Shown: positions 22,769-31,095, counted from the stretch's first letter. The stretch is DNA of 31,095 nucleotides from CAZFQG01 sp964520785 (GCA_964520785.1 CAZFQG010000060.1:1-31095); one strand, 5' to 3'. The notes: generated by a model from the letters alone, not told the origin. A program made the numbers and translations.

Positions 22769-24061
22769 ATGAAAAGCGTTTATTGGTTGCGGCCGTGGCG
22801 GCCGCTGTGTCTTTGCGTCCTGGGTTTCGTCGCGATGGCGTGGGCCTGGCCGGCACATGCTTGGCAACCTTCGGATCCCTCGAACGTCGTCGCGCAGGAG
22901 CAGAACGTCATTGATAATTTCGAGTGGGCGGAAAACCCGCCACGCATGGCGAAGCAGGCGGGGCCGCCCCCCCTTCCCATCCACTTGCCCCAGCCGGGCC
23001 TCTTCCAGAAATTCGGCGTCACGGCCAGCGGGTGGGCGAATGGCGGCTACACGGCCAACGGCTACAGTCCCAATGACGGTAGCAACGGAATCGTCTACCT
23101 GAACGACCAGTCGAATGAGTTCCTTCTTAATCAGCTCTGGTTCGCGTTCGAACGCAAGCTGTCGGACAGGAAACATATCGACTGGGGCGGCCGTTTCGAC
23201 ATCCTCTACGGCAGCGACTGGCGCTATGGGGCATGTACCGGCTTGGAGACCAACATCAACTCGCCCGACCAGCTCAACGGTTGGTGCCTGCCGCAGATGT
23301 ACCTCGAGGGCAAGATCGGCAGGCTCAAAATCAAGGGGGGGCACTGGGCCTCGATGTACTCCCATGAAGTCGTCCCCGCTCCCGGCAATTTCTTCTACTC
23401 CTACAGCTATTCGATCGCCCTGGAACCTCTTCTGACGACCGGATTCATCGGCGAATACCAGCTCACCGAATCGTTCGCCCTCGTCGCCGGAACGCAAAAC
23501 GGCTGGAACACGTGGGAGGACCCGAACAAGAAGTGGAACATGATCGGCGGCTTCCGTTGGACGCCCAGCGAGAAGAGTTCCATAAAGTGGAACTTCGTCA
23601 CCGGTCAGGAAGATCCGAGCGGGCATTACAACCGCTTCGGTTCCTACCTGGTGTGGAACCGGACGCTCACCGAAAAACTCTCGATGGCGTGGCTGTACAC
23701 GTACCTGCTCGACGAGAACGGAAGCTGGAAGAACGGACCGGCCCACCTTTATACCCCGGGCAATCCGAACTCGAACATCCACGCCCTGTGTAACTGGCTG
23801 ACCTACTCGCTCAACGAGAAATGGTCGGTCGGGTCGCGGATCGAATGGATGTGCGCCCCGGACGGGTTCGGTATTTACCGCGGCTATTGCAGCGACTTCT
23901 GGGAATTCACCCTCGGAGCGAACTGGCGGCCCTGCCCCAACCTGGTCGTCCGTCCGGAAGTCCGCTGGGACTGGACCTCCGACGACAACGTCAGGCCGTT
24001 TAACGACGGAACCCGGTCGAACCAGTGTCTGTTCGCCGCCGACTTCATCTTCCTGTACTAA
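22769..24061 (+). CDS. Outer-membrane beta-barrel porin (BBP2/OmpL-like)
   Basis: The 430-aa product has a Sec signal peptide (cleavage expected near AHA-WQ, residue 31). The rest is rich in amphipathic strands ending in aromatic residues, such as GWANGGYTANGYSPN, FGVTASGWANGG and LVVRPEVRWDW. The C-terminal residue region ends in aromatic FIFLY, typical of outer-membrane barrels. It fits the putative beta-barrel porin-2 family (PF07642) widespread in planctomycetes, forming a pore for small solutes. The ATG at 22769 is preferred over an in-frame GTG at 22757, with GAGG just upstream. It ends at a strong terminator. Confidence 0.85.
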   Translation: MKSVYWLRPWRPLCLCVLGFVAMAWAWPAHAWQPSDPSNVVAQEQNVIDNFEWAENPPRMAKQAGPPPLPIHLPQPGLFQKFGVTASGWANGGYTANGYSPNDGSNGIVYLNDQSNEFLLNQLWFAFERKLSDRKHIDWGGRFDILYGSDWRYGACTGLETNINSPDQLNGWCLPQMYLEGKIGRLKIKGGHWASMYSHEVVPAPGNFFYSYSYSIALEPLLTTGFIGEYQLTESFALVAGTQNGWNTWEDPNKKWNMIGGFRWTPSEKSSIKWNFVTGQEDPSGHYNRFGSYLVWNRTLTEKLSMAWLYTYLLDENGSWKNGPAHLYTPGNPNSNIHALCNWLTYSLNEKWSVGSRIEWMCAPDGFGIYRGYCSDFWEFTLGANWRPCPNLVVRPEVRWDWTSDDNVRPFNDGTRSNQCLFAADFIFLY

Positions 24062-24145
24062 CCTCCGGCGAATCGACCCCGAAACGAATCGTCACCTCCT
24101 CTCGAAGAAGCCCTCGCGCGGGTAACCTCCGGCTCCGGCCGGATG

Positions 24146-24167
24146 AAACCCTCCGCGAGGGTTTTTT
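24146..24167 (+). terminator. Intrinsic terminator of the porin gene
   Basis: AAACCCTC-cgc-GAGGGTTT forms a perfect 8-bp stem running straight into a T run (24162-24167), 84 bases after the porin stop. Confidence 0.88.
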
Positions 24168-24226
24168 CGTCGACGCGGCCGCACGGCCCAAGGAGAAAGC
24201 GGCCGAGCGATTGCTCCGCCGGCCCC

Positions 24227-24255
24227 TTGACGTCACCCCGTCGGTAGGGTATCCT
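24227..24255 (+). promoter_or_regulatory. Promoter of the HAD phosphatase gene
   Basis: TTGACG (24227-24232), a 17-base spacer and TATCCT (24250-24255) match sigma-70 well. The leader to the ATG at 24368 would be about 105 bases. Confidence 0.6.
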
Positions 24256-24367
24256 TGTTCTTTTCCCGCGCGAGACGGTGTGGGCTTTCTCGCCGTTTTC
24301 AAACCAATTCCGCATAACGAGAAATCGGCGGACGCGAAACGCGTTTCCCTTGCCGATTCGTCTTACC

Positions 24368-25027
24368 ATGTCTTTCGAAGCAGTCATTTTCGATCTCGAC
24401 GGGACGTTGCTGGACACCCTCGAGGACATCGCCGACGCGACGAACCGGGCTCTTTCCGCGTTCGGTTTCCCGGTCCATCCGGTCGATGCCTACCGGTACT
24501 TCGTCGGCGACGGGGTCGCGATGCTCGTAAGCCGGGTCGTGCCGGAATCACACCGGCGGAACGAAGCGCTCGCCGCGTCCCTGGGCGAGGCGTTCGCCGC
24601 GAATTATGCCGAATGCTGGGCGGCGAAGACGCGCCCCTACCCCGGCATCTCGGAAATGCTCGACCGGCTCAGCGCGGCGGGCATCCCCATGGCGGTCCTT
24701 TCGAATAAACCGGACCGCTTCACGCGGGACTGCGTGTCGGGGCTCTTAAGCGACTGGCATTTCGACGTCGTCCTCGGCCACGGAGGCTCGATCCCCCGCA
24801 AACCCGACCCGACCGGGTCGCGGCGGATCCTGGACCATTGGGACCTTCCCCCGAGCGAGGTTCTGTACGTCGGGGATACTTCCACCGACATGAAGACCGC
24901 CTGCGCCGCCGGGGTGTATCCTCTGGGCGTCTTGTGGGGTTTTCGGCCGGCCGAAGAACTCCGCGCCGCCGGCGCAAGGCGGCTCGTGTCGCACCCGCGC
25001 GAAATCGTCGACCTCTTGGGGGCGTAG
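24368..25027 (+). CDS. gph: HAD-family phosphatase (phosphoglycolate phosphatase-like)
   Basis: The 219-aa product is a haloacid dehalogenase-type hydrolase with a helical cap, most like phosphoglycolate phosphatase, which removes phosphate from 2-phosphoglycolate. All four motifs are present: D9 and D11 in FDLDGTLLDT, S112 in VLSNKPD, K145 in RKPDP, and D170/D174 in GDTSTDMKTACAAG. Length is normal. The ATG at 24368 gives the conserved N-terminus; the open frame upstream to 24278 is not conserved. The substrate could be another small phosphate ester. A 45-codon frame follows 30 bases downstream. Confidence 0.9.
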   Translation: MSFEAVIFDLDGTLLDTLEDIADATNRALSAFGFPVHPVDAYRYFVGDGVAMLVSRVVPESHRRNEALAASLGEAFAANYAECWAAKTRPYPGISEMLDRLSAAGIPMAVLSNKPDRFTRDCVSGLLSDWHFDVVLGHGGSIPRKPDPTGSRRILDHWDLPPSEVLYVGDTSTDMKTACAAGVYPLGVLWGFRPAEELRAAGARRLVSHPREIVDLLGA

Positions 25028-25057
25028 TCGCCCCGTGCCGCATGGGAGTCCCTCGTC

Positions 25058-25195
25058 ATGAACATCCCTCTCGTACTGGCCCATCCCGATCCCCGGAGTT
25101 TCAACCTTCCGGTCGTCACCAGCACCAAGGCGCAGCGGAAGGAATGGCTCGAGGAGGTCCGCCGCACGGTAACGGACATGTTTGGTCCCGTCTGA
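25058..25195 (+). pseudogene. 45-codon ORF, possible remnant of a flavodoxin-like NAD(P)H oxidoreductase
   Basis: A 45-aa frame starts with ATG after GGAG nine bases upstream. Its first part, IPLVLAHPDPRSFN, resembles the N-terminus of flavodoxin-2-type quinone reductases (xxLIVxAHPxPxSFN). Its last part, AQRKEWLEEVRRTV, could come from the C-terminal helix of such a protein. This would fit an internal deletion that kept the reading frame. The similarity is from memory of the family and the stretch is short, so a genuine small protein or a chance match is possible. Confidence 0.35.
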
Positions 25196-25267
25196 AGGGT
25201 GTCGATTCGCCGAACCATTTCCAATCGCCATTTCTTGAGAAGGTGCTTCGCTTTTTCCGCCGGAGTA

Positions 25268-25296
25268 TTGACATTAGTCGCGAATTCGGCTACGCT
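25268..25296 (+). promoter_or_regulatory. Promoter of the subtilisin-like protease gene
   Basis: A perfect TTGACA (25268-25273), a 17-base spacer and TACGCT (25291-25296) give a promoter with a leader of about 115 bases before the ATG at 25419. Confidence 0.55.
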
Positions 25297-25418
25297 GGGT
25301 GTAATATGCCCTTCTTCCGCAGCGTTCTACCGGTTCGCTCGACAGGTCAACGGAGGGAAAGATAGGACGGCCGCGGGCGCGGGGAGATTCATAACCTACT
25401 CTAGGGAAAGGAATTGCG

Positions 25419-28400
25419 ATGTTCTCGACGAAGCAGGAAAGAAGCGGGTTGATTCGTTCTCGAAGTCTGCGCGTGGAATTGTTGGAAAACCGCACGCTGC
25501 TCAGCGCGGCGACCGTGACCGCTCCTGGAGAGGGGGGGGTGAATCAGTCCGAGGTGGCCTTTTGTGAGTGGATTATCCAGGTGGACGATACGAAACTTGC
25601 CGCTGGAGACAAGGTCCAGGCGATGCAGGGCCTCCTCGACTCGGCCTGGGCTGACGCGAAGTGGGAGGCGGAAAAGGGCGACCCGACGTACCGGTCGCTG
25701 TGCGGGATCTACGATACGCCGGTTGTTGAAGAATCGCTGGGCTGCAACGACATTTTTCTGGTCCGGACGAAAGGCGGTCTGTCATGCTCTCTGGCCGACA
25801 CCGTCTTCAAGTCGATTCCCGGCGCGAAATATGTCGACCCGAACCTTTATGGGACGGTCGATGCGTTTCCGCACGATCCGCCGAATGATTACTACTATAT
25901 GCATGAGGGAGAATGGTGGCCGGACGGCCGTGATTACTTGTGGGGGCTGAATAATACGGGGCATCCGGTCGGAGAACTCAACTACAGGTCGGCAGTCTAC
26001 GATGCCGATATTGACGCTCCCGAAGCGTGGGCTATTTCGACGGGATCAAGTTCCACGGTGGTCGCCGTGCTCGACTACGGGGCGGATCTGGATCACGAAG
26101 ACCTGGAAGATAATCTCTGGGTCAATCTGGTGGAAGCGAACGGGACCCCTGGCTTTGACGATGACGGCAACGGGTACGATGACGACATTCACGGCGTGAA
26201 TTTCTTTAATCTAAGTGAACCGCCCCAAGACCCCGAAAACAAGGATCATGGGACCCACGTCTCCGGCACGATCGGCGCCGTCGGGAACAACGGTCCGAAT
26301 GTTGGAAAGGTCATCGGCGTTTGTCCGGAGGTGAGTATCATGGTATTGCGTGTCGCCGATGACGGTGGACACATTACCTCCGCTCGAGTGATCAAGGCCC
26401 TCCAGTACGTGGAAATGATGAAACGCGACTACGGCGTGAACATCGTTGCCACGAACAACAGCTATTTCCTCCCCGATCCACTGGACGAATCGGAGGAAGA
26501 ACCCCCGGCGCTCAATTTCGAAGTGCTTGAGGGAGTAATCGAGGACCAAGGCGAGGAAGAGATTCTCTTCGTCACCAGCGCGGGCAACAAGGGGTTCGAT
26601 ATCGGCCCGTCCGCTACGACACAGTATCCCGCCGCTCTGGACTGCGACAATATGATCGTCGTCGGCGCCAGCGATGCGAGCGATGAGTGGTGGCCTCTCT
26701 CGAACTGGGGCGACACTGAGGTCGACCTGGTCGCTCCGGGAGTACGGATCGTCAGCACCCTCAATCCGAATGAAGCCAACAGCTATAGCGATTACGGGGT
26801 GAAGAGCGGCACGTCGATGGCGACGCCGCACGTCACGGGCGCTGTGGCTCTCTTGGCTTCTTCCGCTCCGTCGGCAACGGCCCTGGAAATCAAGGAGGCC
26901 ATCCTGAACACGGTCGATACTCCGGCCTCGCTGTCCGTCGGTCCCGCGACGGTCACTCGCGGGCGGCTGAATGCCGCACGCGCGCTCAAGGCATTGGACG
27001 GCGTCGCGGACGCTCCGGAAGGGGAATCTCAGAGTCTCATCGTCACTCCCGGTCAGGGATTTGACGGGCAGGTCTGCGCGAAAGACCCCGAGACGACCAC
27101 GTTGACGTACAGCATCTCTCAAAACGTTGAGCACGGTGAACTCACTTTAGAGTCCGACGGATCGTTTACCTATCAGCCGCAATCCGGTTGGACCGGTCTG
27201 GATCAGTTCTCGTTCATTGCGAGCGACGGCCAATTGCAGTCCGGCGCGACTATGGTGGAATTGATGGTCGGTAACGAAGGTGACGTCTGGCGCGAGATTG
27301 ACCGCGAAAACGCCATCCACCGCGCACTGTTCGAAGAGTACGGCGCCTCCGTCGCGATCGACGGAGACTATATGGTCGTCGGCTCTCCGGGCTTGGTTTG
27401 GCAAAACGACAGTTGGTGGAGTGACTTGGTGTACGATCCGATAAACGACATTGAGTACAGAGACGGAGACGAACGGGCCGGCGCCCTTCTCTACAAACGT
27501 GTCCCGGGAGAGGGTTGGTTATACGTCAACAAGTTCATGATACCCGACGAAGAGGCCGACGGAACGGACATCGCCTATCCGCAGGCGGGATTCTCCGTCG
27601 CGATTGACGGTGACACGGTCGTCGTGAGCAGTCCGAATCTCATGCTGAGCCAGGAGGATTATTCGCGCTCGGTCTATGTGTTCGAAGACACGAGCCAGAC
27701 GCAAGACTGGTCGGAAATGCAGCGAACGGCCCTTATTCCGACCACGGGCAACGACGAAGACGACTACATGAACGGCTTTGGATACGACGTTGCCTTGGAA
27801 TGCGGAGCGGCCTGCGGAGACGTTATTGCGGTTGGTGCTCGATTCGACAGCGACTACGGCACGTTCAGCGGCGCCGTCCATCTGTTCGTCAAAGGGGAGG
27901 AAGAGGAATGGAGTGAGATAACCGACGTCAAAATCGGCGGCGCATATTTGGGCTCCCATGCGTTCTTTGGCGAAGCCGTGGAGATTTCCGGCGACACGCT
28001 CGTCGTCGGCGCCCCAGGCGATAGTTCCAACCAAGGCGCGACGTACTTCTTCACGGATACGTCGGCAAACTCGGACTGGACGCAGACGAGCTACGTCAAG
28101 GTGACGGTGCCGACGGGGATCGCTGGAGATTGGTTCGGTTCTTCCCTGGATATTGACGGAGACAGGGTGGTAATCGGTGCCCCTAAGCAGGATCAAGGCG
28201 CGGACGCCGATGTGGGGGCCGCGTATGTTGTAACGAGACAAGGCGGTAGTTGGAATCAGACTCCAGTTGCCCTTTCGGTGTCCGGCGCGGAAGCAGGCGA
28301 TCAGGTCGGTTGCTCCGTCGCTATCGATGATTCGTGGATACTCCTTGGAGCGATTGGAGACGATACTGGTGCCCAAGGGACGGTTACCGAAGGGGCCGCA

Positions 28401-29981
28401 TACGTCTTCAAGCACAGTGCTTCCGGCTGGAGTCAGGCTCAGGTCCTTACCGCCGCCAAGAAGTATTCGTATGCGGCGTTCGGGCACGCGCTGGACATCG
28501 AGGGTCCCAACGCGGTGATCGGAGCCCCCGGTTATGGCGCCTATGGCGCGGTCAACGAGTTCTCGCTCAACTATGTCCCTTCGGTAAATGATCTCCAGGT
28601 CGAGTTGACCAGTGCCACCGCCTATTCCGGACAGATCACGGCTAGCGACCCCGAAGGCGACACCATCCAGTACATCGAACCCGACGCTCAGGCACAGGGC
28701 CATCCGACGGACGAACCCGACTACGGCACGTTGTCGCAATGGAGTACTACCAACGGCACCTTCGTCTACACTCCCTCGGTGAACTTCCCCGGCTACGACT
28801 CGTTCACCTTCTGGGTCGACGACGGATACGACCATGCGGAAAAGACGTTCTCGATCAATACGCTGCCGCAAGTCACCGGCGTCGGCGTATCCGGTTCGGA
28901 CGCGGGCTGGGCCGGGGGAGTCATCGATTCCGTCGACTGGGCCGACGACAATATCCCGTGGGACAGCGTCGACCGGATTGTCGTCCATTTCGACGAGCCG
29001 CTCACGCTTCAAACGGGACACATCTCCATCGTCGACTCCGCGCAAAACAGTCTTACCGTCGCGGACCTCGATCCGGTCGATCCCCAGAACACGGTGAGTT
29101 GGATCATCGAACTCAGCGCCCCCCTCTCCGAGGAAGACGAGTACACGATCACCATCGCCGACGACCTGGAGGACGCCGAGGGCTTCGCGCTCGACGGCGA
29201 GATGACCGGCGGTGTCTTCCCGTCCGGCAACAACGCTGCGGGCGGGGATTGGACGTTCGTCTTCAGGACCCTTACCGGCGATGCCAGCGCCGACGGGTAC
29301 GTCGGCCAAGCGGATTTGGATATCGTCCTGGCGAATTGGGGAGACTCCGTTTCGCCCGGTGATAGGACTTGCGGCGACGTCGATGTTGACGGAACGATCA
29401 ACTCCGGCGATCTGAACGTCGTCCGCGCCTACTGGGGGAACGGGACTCCTCCCGGACGCGCGGCGAGCGGTTCGAGTTCGTCACTCGCTCGCCCGCCGGT
29501 GACGATTGACGACGTCGACAACTCCTCGCAACGAAGCCTCTCCGGCTACGTCACTCAGGACCTCCTCTTCGAGGCGGTTCAGGACTGGCTAAGCGCGGAG
29601 TTGAGGTTGGAATTGACCTCCGGCCGCCTATACCAGGACCGCTACGGTTCCGATCTGACTCCGTCGGAAAAGCTGATCGACGCACACCCCACCGTTGAGT
29701 ACGACACCTACCTGAGCGCAAACGGACCGGAGAACCCCGCGTTGACTATCGGCGGCGCGGTCGACCTGGGTGGATCGGCCGACCTCACGATGAATGAGAC
29801 AACCATTGACGCCGCCTGGTTCGGAACCTCTGATACCGATATCGGGGACGTGTTGTTAAGCCGCGTGACGATTTCGGATGACGCCGTCGGCATCTGGTCC
29901 CTTCTGGTGAGCGACGTCGGTGGCGGAAGCTATCTTGTTTCGGGAACGATTTCGAAGGGAGTCCTGCGTCTGACAATGTGA
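25419..29981 (+). CDS. Large surface subtilisin-like (S8) protease with propeller, Ig-like and dockerin-like domains
   Basis: The 1520-aa product starts with the planctomycete export-type motif LLENRTLLSA (about 20-30) instead of a classical signal. The S8 domain (about 200-530) has the triad D219 (LDYGADLDHEDL), H277 (DHGTHVSG) and S466 (SGTSMATPHVTG), with oxyanion N390 (SAGNKG); DYG replaces the usual D-S/T-G. A cadherin-like Ig module (about 545-625) precedes seven FG-GAP-like repeats (about 640-1045, each G-x-S-V-A-I-D-G-D-x-V-V-V-G-A-P), probably one seven-bladed propeller. A second Ig-like module (1055-1140), an SbsA-type Ig domain (about 1150-1285) and two dockerin-like Ca loops (DASADGYVGQAD, DVDVDGTINSGD; about 1287-1345) follow, then a 170-residue tail. 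AAAGGA precedes the ATG. It is presumably a secreted or surface-bound protease. Confidence 0.9.
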   Translation: MFSTKQERSGLIRSRSLRVELLENRTLLSAATVTAPGEGGVNQSEVAFCEWIIQVDDTKLAAGDKVQAMQGLLDSAWADAKWEAEKGDPTYRSLCGIYDTPVVEESLGCNDIFLVRTKGGLSCSLADTVFKSIPGAKYVDPNLYGTVDAFPHDPPNDYYYMHEGEWWPDGRDYLWGLNNTGHPVGELNYRSAVYDADIDAPEAWAISTGSSSTVVAVLDYGADLDHEDLEDNLWVNLVEANGTPGFDDDGNGYDDDIHGVNFFNLSEPPQDPENKDHGTHVSGTIGAVGNNGPNVGKVIGVCPEVSIMVLRVADDGGHITSARVIKALQYVEMMKRDYGVNIVATNNSYFLPDPLDESEEEPPALNFEVLEGVIEDQGEEEILFVTSAGNKGFDIGPSATTQYPAALDCDNMIVVGASDASDEWWPLSNWGDTEVDLVAPGVRIVSTLNPNEANSYSDYGVKSGTSMATPHVTGAVALLASSAPSATALEIKEAILNTVDTPASLSVGPATVTRGRLNAARALKALDGVADAPEGESQSLIVTPGQGFDGQVCAKDPETTTLTYSISQNVEHGELTLESDGSFTYQPQSGWTGLDQFSFIASDGQLQSGATMVELMVGNEGDVWREIDRENAIHRALFEEYGASVAIDGDYMVVGSPGLVWQNDSWWSDLVYDPINDIEYRDGDERAGALLYKRVPGEGWLYVNKFMIPDEEADGTDIAYPQAGFSVAIDGDTVVVSSPNLMLSQEDYSRSVYVFEDTSQTQDWSEMQRTALIPTTGNDEDDYMNGFGYDVALECGAACGDVIAVGARFDSDYGTFSGAVHLFVKGEEEEWSEITDVKIGGAYLGSHAFFGEAVEISGDTLVVGAPGDSSNQGATYFFTDTSANSDWTQTSYVKVTVPTGIAGDWFGSSLDIDGDRVVIGAPKQDQGADADVGAAYVVTRQGGSWNQTPVALSVSGAEAGDQVGCSVAIDDSWILLGAIGDDTGAQGTVTEGAAYVFKHSASGWSQAQVLTAAKKYSYAAFGHALDIEGPNAVIGAPGYGAYGAVNEFSLNYVPSVNDLQVELTSATAYSGQITASDPEGDTIQYIEPDAQAQGHPTDEPDYGTLSQWSTTNGTFVYTPSVNFPGYDSFTFWVDDGYDHAEKTFSINTLPQVTGVGVSGSDAGWAGGVIDSVDWADDNIPWDSVDRIVVHFDEPLTLQTGHISIVDSAQNSLTVADLDPVDPQNTVSWIIELSAPLSEEDEYTITIADDLEDAEGFALDGEMTGGVFPSGNNAAGGDWTFVFRTLTGDASADGYVGQADLDIVLANWGDSVSPGDRTCGDVDVDGTINSGDLNVVRAYWGNGTPPGRAASGSSSSLARPPVTIDDVDNSSQRSLSGYVTQDLLFEAVQDWLSAELRLELTSGRLYQDRYGSDLTPSEKLIDAHPTVEYDTYLSANGPENPALTIGGAVDLGGSADLTMNETTIDAAWFGTSDTDIGDVLLSRVTISDDAVGIWSLLVSDVGGGSYLVSGTISKGVLRLTM

Positions 29982-29991
29982 ATATCCCTGG

Positions 29992-30034
29992 GATGCACGC
30001 CCTCGAACGGGACGTGCATCGCGTGTCTTTACGC
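29992..30034 (+). terminator. Hairpin pair after the protease gene
   Basis: GATGCACG-CCC (29992-30002) pairs with GGG-a-CGTGCATC (30009-30020) with one bulged base. A second small hairpin GCGT/ACGC (30021-30034) is followed by TTCATTCTTTT. The pair could terminate or slow transcription before the kelch-like gene, or protect the mRNA end. Confidence 0.5.
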
Positions 30035-30057
30035 TTCATTCTTTTGGGAGAAAAACA

Positions 30058-31095
30058 ATGAAAACCAAAAAGTTCTTCTTCGTTTTCTGCGTTGCATGTC
30101 TGCTCTTGTGTGATTCCACCGCGCGCGCGACCGACTTCATTCATGAAACGGCCACGTTGTCGAAAGGCCACGGACGGATATTGTTCGCCGGGACGGCGGT
30201 CGGTGACCTTGTGCTGATCGCCGGCGGTGGGTCGGGCCTCGCGGCTCGCACGGACATTGTCGACATCTACGATACGGCGTCGCGGGAATGGACCACCGAG
30301 ACGTTAAGCGTACCGCGCCAAGCGATCTCGGCGGCCGCCGTCGGCGACGTGGCCCTCTTCGCCGGGGGCGACAAGTACTATTATAACCCGCCGGCCAATC
30401 CGGATTACGGCGCGGTGTACAGTGACGCGGTCGATTTGTACGACTCGGCATCCGGAACGTGGACGACCGCCGTCCTTTCCGAGCCCCGCGCGCACATGGC
30501 GTCGGTGACCGTCGGTGAATTGGCACTGTTCGGCGGCGGGATCGGGTATTGGGATTCGCACATCGCCGAAAGGAACGCCGTCGACATTTACGACGCGACC
30601 GGCCGAACGTGGACCGCGACGACGCTTCCGACCGCCGCCGGCACCAACATCACGGCGCTGGCCGCCGGCGGGCTGGCCCTCTTCGCGGACGGCGATACGG
30701 TCGACGTCTATGATCCGGCGACCGGCTCGTGGACGACCACGGCCGTCCCAGGTGACCGGCTGGGGCTCGGCGAGGCCGCCGGAGACAAGGCCGTCTTCAT
30801 CGGCGAGGACGGAGCGGCCGTCTTCGACGCGACGACGCGCCAGTGGACGTTTACCGACGAACCGGCCGCGCCTACCGGCACCCCTCTGTGGACGGGAACG
30901 CTTCAGTCGAGCGCGGCCGTCGGAGAGACGATCGTTTTCGGGGGCATCGGCCGCTGCGTGACCTACGACACGGCCGCCGGCGAGTGGGGAAATCCCGACC
31001 CCGACGGCTCCTCGCTCACCTACGCCGGGGCCGCGACAAGTCTGGACGGGAAGGTACTTTTCGATAGTCAGTGGATATGGGAACCTCAGGACCCT
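30058..31095 (+). CDS. Secreted kelch-like beta-propeller protein, partial (3' end outside window)
   Basis: The frame is open from the ATG to the right edge (346 codons) with no stop. GGGAG seven bases upstream fixes the start. A Sec signal peptide (MKTKKFFFVFCVACLLL, cleavage expected near ARA-TD, residue 25) is followed by at least six kelch-like repeats of roughly 50 residues. They are marked by VDIYDTASREWTT, VDLYDSASGTWTT, VDIYDATGRTWTA, VDVYDPATGSWTT, VFDATTRQWTF and YDTAAGEWGN, each preceded by a hydrophobic strand of the type VGDVALFAGG. It is probably an extracellular binding protein; ligand unknown. It follows the protease by 76 bases on the same strand, and planctomycete kelch proteins often carry further C-terminal export or dockerin domains, which may lie beyond the window. 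Confidence 0.85.
   Translation, partial: MKTKKFFFVFCVACLLLCDSTARATDFIHETATLSKGHGRILFAGTAVGDLVLIAGGGSGLAARTDIVDIYDTASREWTTETLSVPRQAISAAAVGDVALFAGGDKYYYNPPANPDYGAVYSDAVDLYDSASGTWTTAVLSEPRAHMASVTVGELALFGGGIGYWDSHIAERNAVDIYDATGRTWTATTLPTAAGTNITALAAGGLALFADGDTVDVYDPATGSWTTTAVPGDRLGLGEAAGDKAVFIGEDGAAVFDATTRQWTFTDEPAAPTGTPLWTGTLQSSAAVGETIVFGGIGRCVTYDTAAGEWGNPDPDGSSLTYAGAATSLDGKVLFDSQWIWEPQDP

Larger units (their letters stand above)
24062..24367. other. Porin 3' region and HAD promoter region
   Basis: Non-coding; contains the porin terminator (24146-24167) and the HAD gene promoter (24227-24255). Nothing else is recognised. Confidence 0.5.

Noticed and set aside
25303..25418. Leader of the protease gene as a possible riboswitch
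   Set aside because: It is long enough, but I could not match it to any known riboswitch core and saw no terminator/antiterminator pair.
27519..29309. Minus-strand 596-codon frame opposite the protease gene
   Set aside because: It is a composition-driven shadow of the repeat-rich protease; no protein family features are visible.
1..31095. tRNA, rRNA, tmRNA, RNase P RNA, SRP RNA, CRISPR arrays or insertion sequences
   Set aside because: I looked for characteristic motifs (T-loop GGTTCGA contexts, spaced direct repeats, transposase-like frames with terminal inverted repeats) and found none that held up by eye.

Overview
The window looks like a chromosomal segment of a planctomycete (class Planctomycetia, Pirellulales/Thermogutta-like), possibly with an anaerobic or facultative lifestyle. 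The lineage is inferred from: a DUF1559 type IV pilin-like protein with FTLVELLVVIAIIG and a C-terminal H-x9-DG signature; a secreted protease with the planctomycete N-terminal LLENRTLLSA signal and a dockerin-like pair of Ca loops; Tat-exported Gfo/Idh/MocA and TIM-barrel proteins; a BBP2-type porin; and GC-rich DNA with mixed use of Shine-Dalgarno sites. I saw no insertion sequence, CRISPR array, tRNA or rRNA, and no clear sign of recent gene transfer. It reads as an ordinary core/accessory mosaic with many small operons.

Layout. 302-2658: iorA-iorB, indolepyruvate:ferredoxin oxidoreductase (aromatic 2-oxo acid oxidation), translationally coupled. 3002-5011: a Tat-exported TIM-barrel/aldo-keto reductase-like protein, then a sugar isomerase/epimerase-like TIM barrel with its own promoter and a structured leader. 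8796-5029 (minus): an FHA-GAF-PP2C (RsbU/SpoIIE-type) phosphatase, a lipoprotein with ten 24-residue leucine-rich repeats, a probable 52-aa small ORF, and a CBM9/DOMON-like protein. 12402-9128 (minus): a likely operon of flotillin floA and two unequal CNNM/CorC-type membrane proteins. 14221-12782 (minus) and 14675-16912 (plus): a divergent pair, a Tat-exported Gfo/Idh/MocA oxidoreductase and a secreted GH78-like alpha-L-rhamnosidase, with good promoters back to back. 17173-17361: a monocluster ferredoxin. 18477-17374 (minus): DUF1559 pilin-like protein. 18824-19441: a membrane-anchored protein of unknown function. 21106-19751 (minus): TrpB2-type tryptophan synthase beta chain. 22127-21282 (minus): a compact sigma-70 factor. 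22769-24061: outer-membrane porin with a textbook terminator. 24368-25195: HAD phosphatase plus a 45-codon ORF that may be a gene remnant. 25419-31095: a 1520-aa multidomain subtilisin-like protease and, running off the right edge, a secreted kelch-like beta-propeller protein.

Functional themes are aromatic amino-acid metabolism (IorAB, TrpB2, ferredoxin as a possible electron carrier), sugar/glycan use (rhamnosidase, Gfo/Idh/MocA, isomerase-like barrel, CBM9-like protein, porin), envelope organisation (FloA, CNNM pair, LRR lipoprotein) and secreted surface proteins. The best candidates for something not well described are the floA plus asymmetric CNNM pair, the coupled 52-aa ORF, and the protease/kelch surface pair. 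None of these amounts to a proven new system from sequence alone.
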